Source: Eubacterium sp. (GTDB lineage Bacteria > Bacillota > Clostridia > Lachnospirales > Lachnospiraceae). From it: 49,204 bases of DNA. The stretch lies in NCBI GenBank assembly GCA_017541035.1, contig JAFXZW010000067.1, positions 1 through 49,204 of the forward strand, in the 5' to 3' direction. The notes beneath the pieces are model-generated. The model had not been told where the DNA came from and made no database searches. It was given only the letters and a program-made list of their open reading frames with translations. The position numbers and the translations under genes are program-made. Each line of letters begins with the position of its first letter. Position 1 is the first letter of the stretch. Shown piece after piece: positions 1 through 7,939 of the stretch.

Positions 1-486
1 AACCGCCTGGAAAACCAGCGGATCAGCCCTGCCAAGATGCCCTTTGACCTGAGCGCTCAGCTTACGGAATGTCTGCTGGGCTTTGAAACGGTCTGGGAGG
101 AAAAGCAGATCGAGATCGAACCGGATATTGAAGACGGCGTGGCAGTTGTCGCTGATAAAGAGCTGCTCTCCATCGTCTGGAACAACTTGCTTTCCAACGC
201 TTTCAAGTTCACTGAGCCGGGCGGCACAGTAGGAGTCACGCTCAAAAGCGAAGGCGAGGATGCATCGGTTACGATCAGAGATACCGGCTGTGGCATTTCA
301 TCCGAAGCGGCCAAGCACATCTTTGATAAATTCTATCAGGGAGACACCTCCCATGCCACTCAGGGCAACGGGCTTGGGCTGGCACTTGTGAAACGAATCC
401 TTGACATGACGGGCGGAGAGATTGAAGTAGAGAGCAAACCCGGTAAGGGAAGCACTTTTACAGTGAAGCTGAGGTCGCAGGCATGA
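1..486 (+). CDS. Sensor histidine kinase, C-terminal part (5' end outside window)
   Basis: The frame is open from the first base, so only about the last 161 residues are present. They form an HATPase_c domain. The N box reads WNNLLSNAFKFT, the G1 box DTGCGIS, the F box FDKFYQGD and the G2 box GNGLGLALVKRI, followed by the usual C-terminal strand IEVESKPGKGSTFTVKL. This domain binds ATP and phosphorylates a histidine in the dimerisation domain, which lies upstream of the window. The partner response regulator is not visible and is probably also upstream. The gene ends about 150 bp before a strong hairpin. It may control the epimerase and ABC genes that follow, as bacitracin or lantibiotic sensing kinases control nearby exporters; that link is inference from position only. 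Confidence 0.93.
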   Translation, partial: NRLENQRISPAKMPFDLSAQLTECLLGFETVWEEKQIEIEPDIEDGVAVVADKELLSIVWNNLLSNAFKFTEPGGTVGVTLKSEGEDASVTIRDTGCGISSEAAKHIFDKFYQGDTSHATQGNGLGLALVKRILDMTGGEIEVESKPGKGSTFTVKLRSQA

Positions 487-633
487 AGCGGACTGGCAGA
501 GCGGTCTTTCTCCCGCCGACCTGGTTTTGGTGAATCAAAACGGAATCATTTGGACAGCAGATTTGAAACGCTCTATACAATCGCCGTCACGGGTGGTACA
601 CTTCAAGAAGTAATCAAAACCTTACAAAACTCA

Positions 634-672
634 AAAACGGGCATGGCTTCTCGAAAAGCCATGCCCGTTTCA
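634..672 (+). terminator. Rho-independent terminator after the histidine kinase
   Basis: A perfect 15-bp stem (635-649 with 656-670) closes a 6-nt loop and ends in TTT. The rest of the gap 487-775 holds no convincing gene. A 44-codon TTG-initiated frame at 550-684 runs into this hairpin and is not supported. Confidence 0.85.
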
Positions 673-775
673 TATATAAAATAACATTTCTTTAACAAAA
701 CGGAAGCAAAACGCAAACACGGGAACTCTATGATAAGGCCATACAACACATTGAATCATCAAGGAGGCCTTATTT

Positions 776-1819
776 ATGAATAAAACAACGTATCTTCTTA
801 CCGGAGCAGCCGGATTCCTGGGCGGCAACATTGCACGGCAGCTTCTTGATCGGGGTGACAGCGTCCGTGCTTTCGTATTGAAAAACGATCCTGCGGTCCG
901 GTTTGTCCCCGAGGAATGTGAAGTCTTTGAGGGTGATCTCACTGACAAGGACAGTCTGCGTCCGTTTTTTGAGGTGCCGGAGGGAACGGAAACCGTCTGC
1001 TTGCATATTGCCAGCGTGGTCACCGTGGATCCGGATTACAATCCCCTGGTCATGAATGTGAACGTCGGAGGCACACAGAACATCATCGATCTTTGCCTGG
1101 AGCACCCTGAGTGCAGGAAGCTCGTATACTGCTCCTCCACCGGCGCTATCCCGGAGCTTCCAAAGGGGAAAAAGATCCGCGAAGTGAATTACTTTGACAG
1201 TTCCAAGGTGCTTGGGTGCTATTCGGAGAGCAAGGCGATTGCCACGCAGCTCGTTCTCGACGCTGTTCACAACCGTGGCCTCAACGCCTGTGTCGTGCAT
1301 CCCAGCGGCATCCTCGGCCCCAATGACCCTGCCGTAGGGGAAACGACCAAGGTTCTCATTCAGATCATCAATGGTGAGATGCCTGCCGGGATCAATGGCA
1401 GCTTCAACCTATGCGACGTGCGCGACCTGGCTGACGGCGCCATCCGGGCAGCAGACCAGGGCAAGGCGGGAGAATGCTATATTCTCGGGAATGACGAGGT
1501 GAATTTCCGCGACTTTGCCAAAATGGTCTCAGACGAGGCAGGGGTCAAAGAGATTCGGACGTTTCTTCCCGTCGGCTTTGCCAATTTTATAGCCGGGATT
1601 CTGGAACGGCAGGCGAAACGCAGCGGCAAGCGGCCGTTGATGACAACCTTTTCCGTCTATAACCTGGCTCGTAATAACGATTTTGACAGCACGAAAGCAA
1701 AAAATGAGCTGGGTTACCGCACCAGAAGCTATCGGGATACGATCCATGATGAGATCGCCTGGCTCCGTGAGACCGGCAGGATCAAAGGTATGCCCGCTGC
1801 CGCAGCTGTTTCATCTTGA
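776..1819 (+). CDS. NAD(P)-dependent epimerase/dehydratase, extended SDR family
   Basis: This 347-residue protein has the Rossmann glycine motif TGAAGFLG at residues 9-16 and the SDR catalytic YxxxK as Y149-SES-K153, with a CSST serine region before it. Its length fits extended SDRs such as dihydroflavonol-reductase or 3-beta-hydroxysteroid-dehydrogenase-like sugar epimerases. The substrate cannot be read from sequence. The start is fixed by AAGGAGG at 761-767, 8 nt before the ATG. The next gene's RBS overlaps this stop, so it is probably co-transcribed with the ABC exporter genes. Confidence 0.85.
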   Translation: MNKTTYLLTGAAGFLGGNIARQLLDRGDSVRAFVLKNDPAVRFVPEECEVFEGDLTDKDSLRPFFEVPEGTETVCLHIASVVTVDPDYNPLVMNVNVGGTQNIIDLCLEHPECRKLVYCSSTGAIPELPKGKKIREVNYFDSSKVLGCYSESKAIATQLVLDAVHNRGLNACVVHPSGILGPNDPAVGETTKVLIQIINGEMPAGINGSFNLCDVRDLADGAIRAADQGKAGECYILGNDEVNFRDFAKMVSDEAGVKEIRTFLPVGFANFIAGILERQAKRSGKRPLMTTFSVYNLARNNDFDSTKAKNELGYRTRSYRDTIHDEIAWLRETGRIKGMPAAAAVSS

Positions 1820-1832
1820 AGGAGGCCGCATT

Positions 1833-2735
1833 ATGAATGCCATTGAAATACGAGGACTCAAGAAGTCCTTCCGGGGACTGTATGCCCTGGACGGGTTGGA
1901 TATGACCGTTCCCGTAGGGGCAATCTACGGCTTCATAGGAGAAAACGGATCAGGTAAGTCCACTACGGAAAAGCTGATCTGCGGGCATCTGGTGCCTAGC
2001 GGCGGCAAGATCAAGCTCTTTGGAAAGAGTTACAAGGACGCAGACATTAGGGCCAGAGTCGGTGCGCTCATCGAAAACACCGGGTGCTTTCCCAATTCCA
2101 GCATCTATCAGAACCTGATGATGCAGTGCATCAACCTGAATCTCACAAATCCCGATGAAGAGATCGACAGAGTGCTGAAGATCGTCCGCATGACCGAGCA
2201 TAAGAATCTCAAATTCAAAAAGTGCTCCCTCGGCATGAAACAGCGCATCGGCATCGCGATGGCGCTTCTGGGCGACCCGGCGCTGCTGATCCTGGATGAG
2301 CCCATTAACGGCCTGGACACCGACGGCATGCGCATCATGCGGGAGATCCTGGTGGATATCACGAAAAACTACGGCTGCACGGTGCTGATCTCCTCCCACA
2401 TTCTCGGCGAGTTGGAGAAGATCGCCACGCACTACGGCATCATCCGCCAGGGTAAGATGGTCCAGGAACTGACCGCAGAAGAGATGGAGGGCCGGTGCCG
2501 AAACTTCACCACGGTCAAATCACCGGACTTACAGAGGGCATTCGGCGCGCTACGGCAGAAATATCCGGACGTGAGGGCCGAAGAAGGCGCTGTCCGCGTC
2601 TACGACGTGAACGATACGGAGGAAATCGTGGACTATCTGATGAGAAGCGGGATCGACGTCAGCCAGATCGAGAAGAACCGCATCGGCCTGGAGGAATACT
2701 ATATCGAGCTCATGAGCCGGAAGGAGGCTGTCTGA
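1833..2735 (+). CDS. ABC exporter ATPase, BcrA/lantibiotic-immunity type (copy 1)
   Basis: This 300-residue ATPase starts at the ATG after AAGGAGG (1819-1825); an in-frame upstream extension overlapping the previous gene is not needed. Walker A is GENGSGKST (36-44). The signature is the divergent LGMKQR rather than LSGGQ, Walker B is LLILDEPINGLD, and the H-loop is SSH. LGMKQR with this layout is typical of BcrA, LanF and related export or self-protection ATPases. It lies one base from the permease that follows and is closely similar to the second ATPase at 3578-4483, which indicates tandem duplication. The substrate is unknown; peptide antibiotic export or resistance is the family's usual role. 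Confidence 0.92.
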   Translation: MNAIEIRGLKKSFRGLYALDGLDMTVPVGAIYGFIGENGSGKSTTEKLICGHLVPSGGKIKLFGKSYKDADIRARVGALIENTGCFPNSSIYQNLMMQCINLNLTNPDEEIDRVLKIVRMTEHKNLKFKKCSLGMKQRIGIAMALLGDPALLILDEPINGLDTDGMRIMREILVDITKNYGCTVLISSHILGELEKIATHYGIIRQGKMVQELTAEEMEGRCRNFTTVKSPDLQRAFGALRQKYPDVRAEEGAVRVYDVNDTEEIVDYLMRSGIDVSQIEKNRIGLEEYYIELMSRKEAV

Positions 2736-2736
2736 G

Positions 2737-3564
2737 ATGGAAAGAACGCTAATACCGACCTTTGAGACGCCGAGCGTTTCCAAACGGCTGAAAAGTATGC
2801 TGGGTGTGGACTTCTACCGTCTGTTCCACACGCCGCTGTTTTACATTATGATCGCCATCTCGGCCATCATCCCCGCCATGGTGCTGTCCATGGGCGGTAT
2901 GGCCGGCCCTGACGGAGCAGCTGCTCCGCTCTATACCAACACATGGAACATCATCGCGGCAGACACGCCGCTTTACATCGTGCGCGATATCGGCGAGTAC
3001 GCCAACATGAACATGGTGTTCATCTTCGGCGGTATTATGGTGTCCATCTTCATCGGGCACGATTATCGATCCGGTTACGTCAAGCAGCTTTTCACCACCC
3101 ATTCCAAGAAGCGGGACTATATGATGAGCAAGTCCATCGTCTGCGCCTTCGGAATGATCTGTATGTGCGGCGCCTATCTGGCTGCAGGCAGCTTTGCAGG
3201 TCTTATAACTGGGGCTTCCATGCGGGTCAACGTCGGCTCTCTGCTCGTTGCTGTGCTGGGCAAGATGATCATGAGCCTCGGCTGGGCCAGCCTCTACACC
3301 TTTTTGAACGTAGTGCTGCGGCGGCACTTTGGGATCTCCATTGCCCTGAGCTTCTTCATCGGAACGGGTATCCCGGTCATTGGCGCAGCGGCGCTTGTGG
3401 GAAACAACTCAGTGCTGAACGCGCTGCTCTATGGCTCCTCGGTCAACGCCTGCCTGTCCAGCAATCTTATGACGCTGGTCACCTGCGCCGTTGTCTCTGT
3501 GGTCTGGGCGATCATCTATAACGTGCTGGGCTCCGCCGTTCTGGCTCGCAGCGACGTGTATTAA
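2737..3564 (+). CDS. ABC-2 type permease (partner of ATPase copy 1)
   Basis: The protein has 275 residues. A cytoplasmic N-terminus (KRLKSMLGVDFYRLFHTPLF) leads into a first membrane helix, followed by an extracytoplasmic stretch and about five more hydrophobic segments. The segment GHDYRSGYVKQLFT matches the cytosolic motif of ABC-2/LanE-G type permeases. The ATG follows the previous stop by one base, so translation is probably coupled. It resembles the permease at 4485-5330 in order of elements and in the N-terminal motif. Confidence 0.87.
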   Translation: MERTLIPTFETPSVSKRLKSMLGVDFYRLFHTPLFYIMIAISAIIPAMVLSMGGMAGPDGAAAPLYTNTWNIIAADTPLYIVRDIGEYANMNMVFIFGGIMVSIFIGHDYRSGYVKQLFTTHSKKRDYMMSKSIVCAFGMICMCGAYLAAGSFAGLITGASMRVNVGSLLVAVLGKMIMSLGWASLYTFLNVVLRRHFGISIALSFFIGTGIPVIGAAALVGNNSVLNALLYGSSVNACLSSNLMTLVTCAVVSVVWAIIYNVLGSAVLARSDVY

Positions 3565-3577
3565 GGAGGCGGCAAAC

Positions 3578-4483
3578 ATGAACGCAATTGAAATCAGAAA
3601 CCTCAATAAGAGCTTCGGCAGCAAGCAGGCTGTACGAAATCTGAATATGACCGTTCCCCAGGGCGCCATCTACGGCTTTATCGGGGAAAACGGAAGCGGC
3701 AAGAGTACCACAGAGAAGATCATCTGCGGCTTGATCCACAAAAACAGCGGCGGCGTGAAACTCTATGGCAGAGATCACATGGACCCCGGCGTACGGGAAC
3801 ACGTTGGCGTATTGATTGAGTCTCCCGGCTGCTTCCCGAACGTCAGCGTCTGGAACAACATGATGATCCAGGCGACCAATCTCGGGATCAAAAACCCGGA
3901 AAAGGAAATCGCCCGGGTGCTGAAAACCGTCCGCATGGAGGGTGCAGCCTCCAACAAGTTCCGCAACTGCTCTCTGGGCATGAAGCAGCGCATAGGCATC
4001 GCCTTCGCCCTGCTGGGTGACCCGGCGCTGCTGGTACTGGACGAGCCTATTAATGGCCTGGACGCCGACGGCATGCGCATCATGCGCGAGGTGCTGACGG
4101 ACATCACGCAGAAGGATGGCCGAACGGTGCTTATTTCCTCCCACATCCTCGGCGAGCTTGAAAAGATCGCGACCCATTACGGCATTATCCGCCATGGGCA
4201 AATGGTGAAGGAAATGACAGCGCAGGAGTTGGAGGACAACTGCCGAACCTATATCGCCCTGAAAACCGGCGATATGTCCCGGACGAAGCACCTGCTCCAA
4301 AGCCGGTACGCTCGCGTCGAGGAGGACGAAAGCGGATATCTCCGTATTTATGACATTGTTCCCTCGCAGGAAGTGGTGCGGTTCCTTTATGAAAATGGAA
4401 TCGTTACCAGCGAAATCAAATCCGCGAAGATCAATTTGGAAGAATACTACGTCGACCTGGTGCAGGAAAGGGAGGGCAGATAA
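3578..4483 (+). CDS. ABC exporter ATPase, BcrA/lantibiotic-immunity type (copy 2)
   Basis: This 301-residue ATPase starts at the ATG after AAGGAGG (3563-3569). It begins MNAIEIRNLNKSFG, almost the same as copy 1, and has Walker A GENGSGKST, signature LGMKQR, Walker B LLVLDEPINGLD and H-loop SSH. The C-terminal regulatory region, about 80 residues, diverges more from copy 1 than the nucleotide-binding core does. The two ATPases may form a heterodimer or serve separate permeases; the sequence does not decide this. Confidence 0.92.
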   Translation: MNAIEIRNLNKSFGSKQAVRNLNMTVPQGAIYGFIGENGSGKSTTEKIICGLIHKNSGGVKLYGRDHMDPGVREHVGVLIESPGCFPNVSVWNNMMIQATNLGIKNPEKEIARVLKTVRMEGAASNKFRNCSLGMKQRIGIAFALLGDPALLVLDEPINGLDADGMRIMREVLTDITQKDGRTVLISSHILGELEKIATHYGIIRHGQMVKEMTAQELEDNCRTYIALKTGDMSRTKHLLQSRYARVEEDESGYLRIYDIVPSQEVVRFLYENGIVTSEIKSAKINLEEYYVDLVQEREGR

Positions 4484-4484
4484 C

Positions 4485-5330
4485 ATGACACGGACGAAAG
4501 AAATCGATTTTCCGTCACGCAGTTTTGCCAGCAGACTGAACACCATGTTCCGGGTGGACGTCAGAAGAATGTTTGGCACACCCCTGTTCTGGATCTGCCT
4601 TGTTATCGCTTTTGCGATTCCTGTCCTTGTGCTCGTGATGACTTCCGGCTTCGGCGGTAATGGAGGCGCGATGTTCACGAACACCTGGCAGATCATCGGC
4701 TCTGAAAGTGCAAGTCTCGGCGCCATGATGGCCGGTATGGGAGGCGCTATGGGCGGCGGAGAAGCTTCAGCGGCAGCCGGAGCCGGCATGATGGACATGA
4801 CCGCCATGATGAACATCAACCTCATGTACTTTTTGATGGGAGTATTTGTCTGTCTGTTTGTGGCAGAGGACTTCCGCAGCGGCTACGCAAAGAACCTGTT
4901 TACCGTCCGTGCCAGAAAGACCGATTATGTGGTATCCAAGACCATTATTGGTTTTATTGCCGGGGCCCTGTTCCTGATTGCATTTTTTATCGGCGGTGTG
5001 GTCGGCGGCAGCGTGGCCGGACTTCCCATGGATCTGGGTACGGCGGGCGTCAGCGGCCTTGTGATGTGCATGCTGGCGAAGATCTTTCTTGCGGCAGTCT
5101 TTGTGGCTATCTTCCTGCTCATGAGCGTCATTGCCAGGCAGCGGTCGTGGATGAGCATCTGCCTGTCTCTGTTCGGTGGGATGCTGCTCTTCATGATGAT
5201 CCCCATGATGACGCCGCTGGATTCTGGCGTAATGAATGTGGGTATGTGCCTGGCAGGCGGTGTGATCTTTGCCGCAGCCATCGACGCTGTCAGTAATATG
5301 GTGCTTAGAAAAACAAGTCTGGTAGGATAA
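4485..5330 (+). CDS. ABC-2 type permease (partner of ATPase copy 2)
   Basis: The protein has 281 residues and starts at the ATG one base after the preceding stop. About six hydrophobic segments are visible, with the same DFRSGYAKNLFT cytosolic motif as the first permease. A glycine/alanine/methionine-rich extracytoplasmic loop (GAMMAGMGGAMGGGEASAAA) is specific to this copy. It is the last intact gene of the operon. A strong SD directly over its stop codon has no gene after it. Confidence 0.87.
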   Translation: MTRTKEIDFPSRSFASRLNTMFRVDVRRMFGTPLFWICLVIAFAIPVLVLVMTSGFGGNGGAMFTNTWQIIGSESASLGAMMAGMGGAMGGGEASAAAGAGMMDMTAMMNINLMYFLMGVFVCLFVAEDFRSGYAKNLFTVRARKTDYVVSKTIIGFIAGALFLIAFFIGGVVGGSVAGLPMDLGTAGVSGLVMCMLAKIFLAAVFVAIFLLMSVIARQRSWMSICLSLFGGMLLFMMIPMMTPLDSGVMNVGMCLAGGVIFAAAIDAVSNMVLRKTSLVG

Positions 5331-5335
5331 GGAGG
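5329..5335 (+). promoter_or_regulatory. Orphan Shine-Dalgarno at the end of the ABC operon
   Basis: AAGGAGG overlaps the permease stop codon in the same way as the SDs of the preceding operon genes, but no ATG/GTG/TTG frame of useful length follows. The first ATG downstream (5361) stops after five codons. It looks like the remains of a lost next gene at the junction with accessory DNA. Confidence 0.5.
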
Positions 5336-5404
5336 AATTCACTATACGCCGGGTTCTGTTCATGTGGGTGGGAAAGTGATCATGATATTCTTCCGATACA
5401 AGCA

Positions 5405-5451
5405 TTTAACGTGTGCGAAATTGGTGAAATACCAAAAACGCACACGTTAAA
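5405..5451. repeat. 47-bp palindromic element, copy 1 (3 bp past the ATPase stop)
   Basis: A perfect 13-bp outer repeat (TTTAACGTGTGCG at 5405-5417 with its complement at 5439-5451) and an inner TTGGT/ACCAA pair share one symmetry axis. It matches the element at 6748-6794 at 39 of 47 positions. Its position right after the minus-strand stop also allows a terminator role, although no T-run follows. Confidence 0.85.
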
Positions 5452-5454
5452 TCG

Positions 5455-6684
5455 CTAGAAGTTTTTACCTTTTCTCATGAAGTCCACAAGATTAATGTGT
5501 TCTATACCATTGCGCTTCTGAAGGATCGAATCGGCAGTGGCAACATATTTTGGGTAATTGTCTTTTATAGATTCAAGAGGTCTGTATTCGCGGTCTTCCG
5601 TATCTTTGGACAGTGCTATTGTATAAGCAACCTGGACATAGGAATAACGCATCTCATTGTCCCTTAGGATAAAGTCGCATTCCAGCTTCCCAATCCTTCC
5701 GACACTTACAGAGTAGTCGTGGGATCTTGCGTATATATATATGATGTTTTCAAGGACGGGACCGAAATTTATCCTATTATCGGTGTTTTGGACATAATAA
5801 AACCCGGTGTCGGACAGGTAGTATTTTTTCTCTCCACTTAAGGATTTTTTCGATTTCATGTCGAACCTTGGACATTCATATAGAATCTTAGCATCCAGTA
5901 AGGCTTTTATATATCGTGCTATTGTTGCCTCACTGATCGGGGTCCCGGTTTTCTCAATTGCTTTCTTAAGACTTTTCAGGCTTGTTGTTGCACCGAAATT
6001 ATTAATGATATATTTTTGAACGGTTTCAAAAGTGCTTTTATTGCGGATTTTCAATCTTCTTCTGATATCTTTTTCAAAGATCTCATCGATAACGCTTTGT
6101 ACATATCTGCGTTTTGCAGCAATATTATCAAGAAGTATCGTTCTGGGAAATCCACCTTCCAATATGTAGTTCTGTAACTCTTCCTGACGATCCTGTGCGA
6201 TCTCTTTTCCGTAGAACTTTTTAATGTCTTCATATTCCTCGAAAGAGAGCGGGAACATTTCAAATTCGATATATCTTCCGGTAAGTTTTGTCATAAGCTC
6301 ACCACTTAAAAGATATGAATTTGAGCCGGTAATGAAGATTGACCATTTGCTAGTTCCGCGAAAACCATTTAGGACAGTCTCAAACCCTTTTACATTCTGT
6401 ACTTCATCGATAAAAAGATACTTTGTACCTTTTATTGCAGAAACCGATTCGATCAATTGTTCCAGCTGTTCCGGCTTCAGGATCTTGTTGTAGTCTTTGC
6501 TGTCGAGATCAAAATAAACAATATTCTCCGCCGGAATTCCGGATTCCTTAAGTTCGTAAGCAATCGTCTCCATGAGACAGGATTTTCCGCATCTTCTGAC
6601 TCCGGTGATCACTTTGATAATGTCAGTCGCATGATAAAAGTCGCGGATCTTTTTCAAGTAGTTTTCTCGAGGGTACCAATCCAT
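5455..6684 (-). CDS. AAA ATPase with C-terminal DUF4143 domain
   Basis: This 409-residue protein starts at MDWYPRENYL. I chose this ATG because AAAGGAA sits about 8 nt upstream; a TTG start 33 bases earlier is less likely. An N-terminal P-loop ATPase has Walker A GVRRCGKS (28-35) and Walker B YLFIDEVQNV, with an FITGSNSYLLSGEL sensor region. A winged-helix-like middle follows, then a DUF4143 domain near the C-terminus (CDFILRDNEMRYSYVQVAYTI), which resembles a nuclease fold but shows Q-V-A where an E-x-K would be expected. These proteins are common and multi-copy in Clostridia and Bacteroidetes, and their function is not established. The gene is opposite to its neighbours and bracketed by two palindromes. 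Confidence 0.9.
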   Translation of the reverse strand: MDWYPRENYLKKIRDFYHATDIIKVITGVRRCGKSCLMETIAYELKESGIPAENIVYFDLDSKDYNKILKPEQLEQLIESVSAIKGTKYLFIDEVQNVKGFETVLNGFRGTSKWSIFITGSNSYLLSGELMTKLTGRYIEFEMFPLSFEEYEDIKKFYGKEIAQDRQEELQNYILEGGFPRTILLDNIAAKRRYVQSVIDEIFEKDIRRRLKIRNKSTFETVQKYIINNFGATTSLKSLKKAIEKTGTPISEATIARYIKALLDAKILYECPRFDMKSKKSLSGEKKYYLSDTGFYYVQNTDNRINFGPVLENIIYIYARSHDYSVSVGRIGKLECDFILRDNEMRYSYVQVAYTIALSKDTEDREYRPLESIKDNYPKYVATADSILQKRNGIEHINLVDFMRKGKNF

Positions 6685-6747
6685 ATCATCATTCCTTTCG
6701 AAGGAGTTTTCATTCAAATGTTATCAAAACCAGGCATCAAAATCAAG

Positions 6748-6794
6748 TTTAACGTTTGCGATATTGCAAAAATATCAAAAACGCTAACGTTAAA
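6748..6794. repeat. 47-bp palindromic element, copy 2 (63 bp upstream of the ATPase start)
   Basis: TTTAACGTTTGCG (6748-6760) pairs with CGCTAACGTTAAA (6782-6794) at 12 of 13 positions. An inner GATATT/AATATC hairpin is also possible. At one stem position the pair changes from G-C in copy 1 to T-A here, so the pairing is kept. Its place upstream of the minus-strand start suits an operator or promoter. The rest of the gap 6685-7027 holds no supported gene. Confidence 0.85.
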
Positions 6795-6958
6795 ATCAAC
6801 AAGTGTGGTCCCGCCATACTTTTGTATGATGTTCGCTATCTTACTTTTTACATAGAGTTTGTAAGCCTTGATTACTGCCAGAGAGTATAAGTGAATATGG
6901 TTTGAGGGAACGCCCAGAACCGTCCCCAATCGTTCCAGTACAATTTGCCCGGGAGTCA

Positions 6959-6967
6959 TGTTATAAT
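6959..6967 (+). promoter_or_regulatory. Extended -10 promoter for the acetyltransferase
   Basis: TGTTATAAT is an extended -10 (TG-n-TATAAT). No good -35 lies at the usual distance. It is about 60 bp before the ATG at 7028, whose RBS is GGAGGG. Confidence 0.6.
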
Positions 6968-7027
6968 GGCTCTGATGTCTGATGGGACAGAGCTTTGTCG
7001 AGAGAGATTTACGGAGGGAAATAGAAA

Positions 7028-7612
7028 ATGAAACAGAAAGAATTAATGCTTTCCGGGGAACTGTATGATCCCAATGATCCCGAACTTTTAAAGCTCAGGG
7101 TGAAAGCGCACAGACTTTCAGCTGAATATAATGCGGTACCGGAAACTGACGAAAAGAAAAGACATGAAATCCTCAAAGAGCTGATCGGCGATTTGGGGAA
7201 AGGCGCATATCTGCAGGGACCGATTCAGATTGATTACGGATGCTTTACCAGTATAGGGGAGCGAACCTATGCAAACTTTAATCTTACGATACTTGACACC
7301 TGCCCGGTGAAAATAGGAAATGACGTATTCATTGGGCCGAATGTGTCAATACTTACGCCGATGCATCCGTTGAGATGGCAGGAGAGAAATACATATTATC
7401 GGGAAGACGGAGTGCTGACGGATAGGGAATATGGCAAACCCATTACAATAGGCAATAATATATGGATTGCAGGAAATGTTACAATTTGCGGCGGGGTGAC
7501 TATAGGTGACGGTTCGGTTATAGGAGCCGGAAGTGTGGTGACAAGAGATATTCCTCCGGACAGTTTTGCAGCCGGAAATCCATGTCGTGTCATTAAGAAA
7601 ATAGCTCAATAA
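7028..7612 (+). CDS. Sugar O-acetyltransferase, maltose/galactoside (Maa/LacA) family
   Basis: The protein has 194 residues, the usual family length. The N-terminal helical region (MLSGELYDPNDPELLKLR) and the left-handed beta-helix built from hexapeptide repeats (IGNDVFIGPNV, ITIGNNIWIAGNVTI, VTIGDGSVIGAGSVV) are clear. The catalytic histidine is in TPMHPL. It transfers acetyl from acetyl-CoA to a sugar hydroxyl; the acceptor is unknown. It has its own promoter and terminator, so it stands alone between two accessory blocks. Confidence 0.93.
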   Translation: MKQKELMLSGELYDPNDPELLKLRVKAHRLSAEYNAVPETDEKKRHEILKELIGDLGKGAYLQGPIQIDYGCFTSIGERTYANFNLTILDTCPVKIGNDVFIGPNVSILTPMHPLRWQERNTYYREDGVLTDREYGKPITIGNNIWIAGNVTICGGVTIGDGSVIGAGSVVTRDIPPDSFAAGNPCRVIKKIAQ

Positions 7613-7621
7613 ATCACCGTG

Positions 7622-7643
7622 GATTGTACTAAATAAAAGAGAT
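7622..7643 (+). repeat. att-like sequence, left copy
   Basis: The 22 bases starting GATTGTACTAAATAAAA match 19 of 22 bases at 18392-18413, the right end of the integrative element. A shorter copy is at 12422-12435. It may be an older attachment site or an unused target. Confidence 0.5.
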
Positions 7644-7648
7644 CAGAG

Positions 7649-7690
7649 GTCCGGGAAATCCAGTAACGACAAGGGATCCCGGACTTTTTT
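7649..7690 (+). terminator. Terminator after the acetyltransferase
   Basis: GTCCGGGA (7649-7656) pairs with TCCCGGAC (7677-7684), and six T follow. Confidence 0.75.
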
Positions 7691-7789
7691 GCTTTTCCGT
7701 ACCCCCGGATTTACCCCTGCTTCGTGTATGTGGTCTGCAATTGCATTGATCTTACAAGTCGTATTTGCATGATTCCAAGAAAAAAACGC

Positions 7790-7817
7790 AAAGAAGATAT
7801 TTGCGAATATATCTTGA
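7790..7817 (+). promoter_or_regulatory. Putative AbiEi operator 1
   Basis: This 28-bp sequence, containing AAGATATTTGCGAATATATC, is repeated exactly at 7876-7903. The ends AAGATAT and ATATCTT are complementary. AbiEi antitoxins are known to repress their own operon by binding paired inverted repeats. Confidence 0.65.
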
Positions 7818-7875
7818 AATGTCTGAAAAAATGATATATCATGATTAAAAATGCGGAAAGCAAAGATAAAGACGT

Positions 7876-7903
7876 AAAGAAGATATTTGCGAATATATCT
7901 TGA
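7876..7903 (+). promoter_or_regulatory. Putative AbiEi operator 2
   Basis: Exact second copy of the 28-bp repeat, 86 bp from the first and 36 bp before the abiEi start. A 12-bp palindrome ATGATATATCAT (7831-7842) lies between the two. Nothing else coding is seen in 7691-7939. Confidence 0.65.
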
Positions 7904-7939
7904 GATGATGAAAAGCAATACATTCAGGAGGTGATCCGA

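Noticed and set aside
550..684. 44-codon TTG-initiated frame after the histidine kinase
   Set aside because: No RBS, and its 3' half is the terminator hairpin.
3512..4825. 437-codon minus-strand frame across the second ATPase
   Set aside because: A shadow of the plus-strand ABC genes, whose motifs are complete; the minus-strand product has no domain.
6714..6959. 81-codon minus-strand frame upstream of the ATPase
   Set aside because: No RBS, it contains the 47-bp palindrome, and the product shows no known domain. A decayed fragment cannot be excluded.
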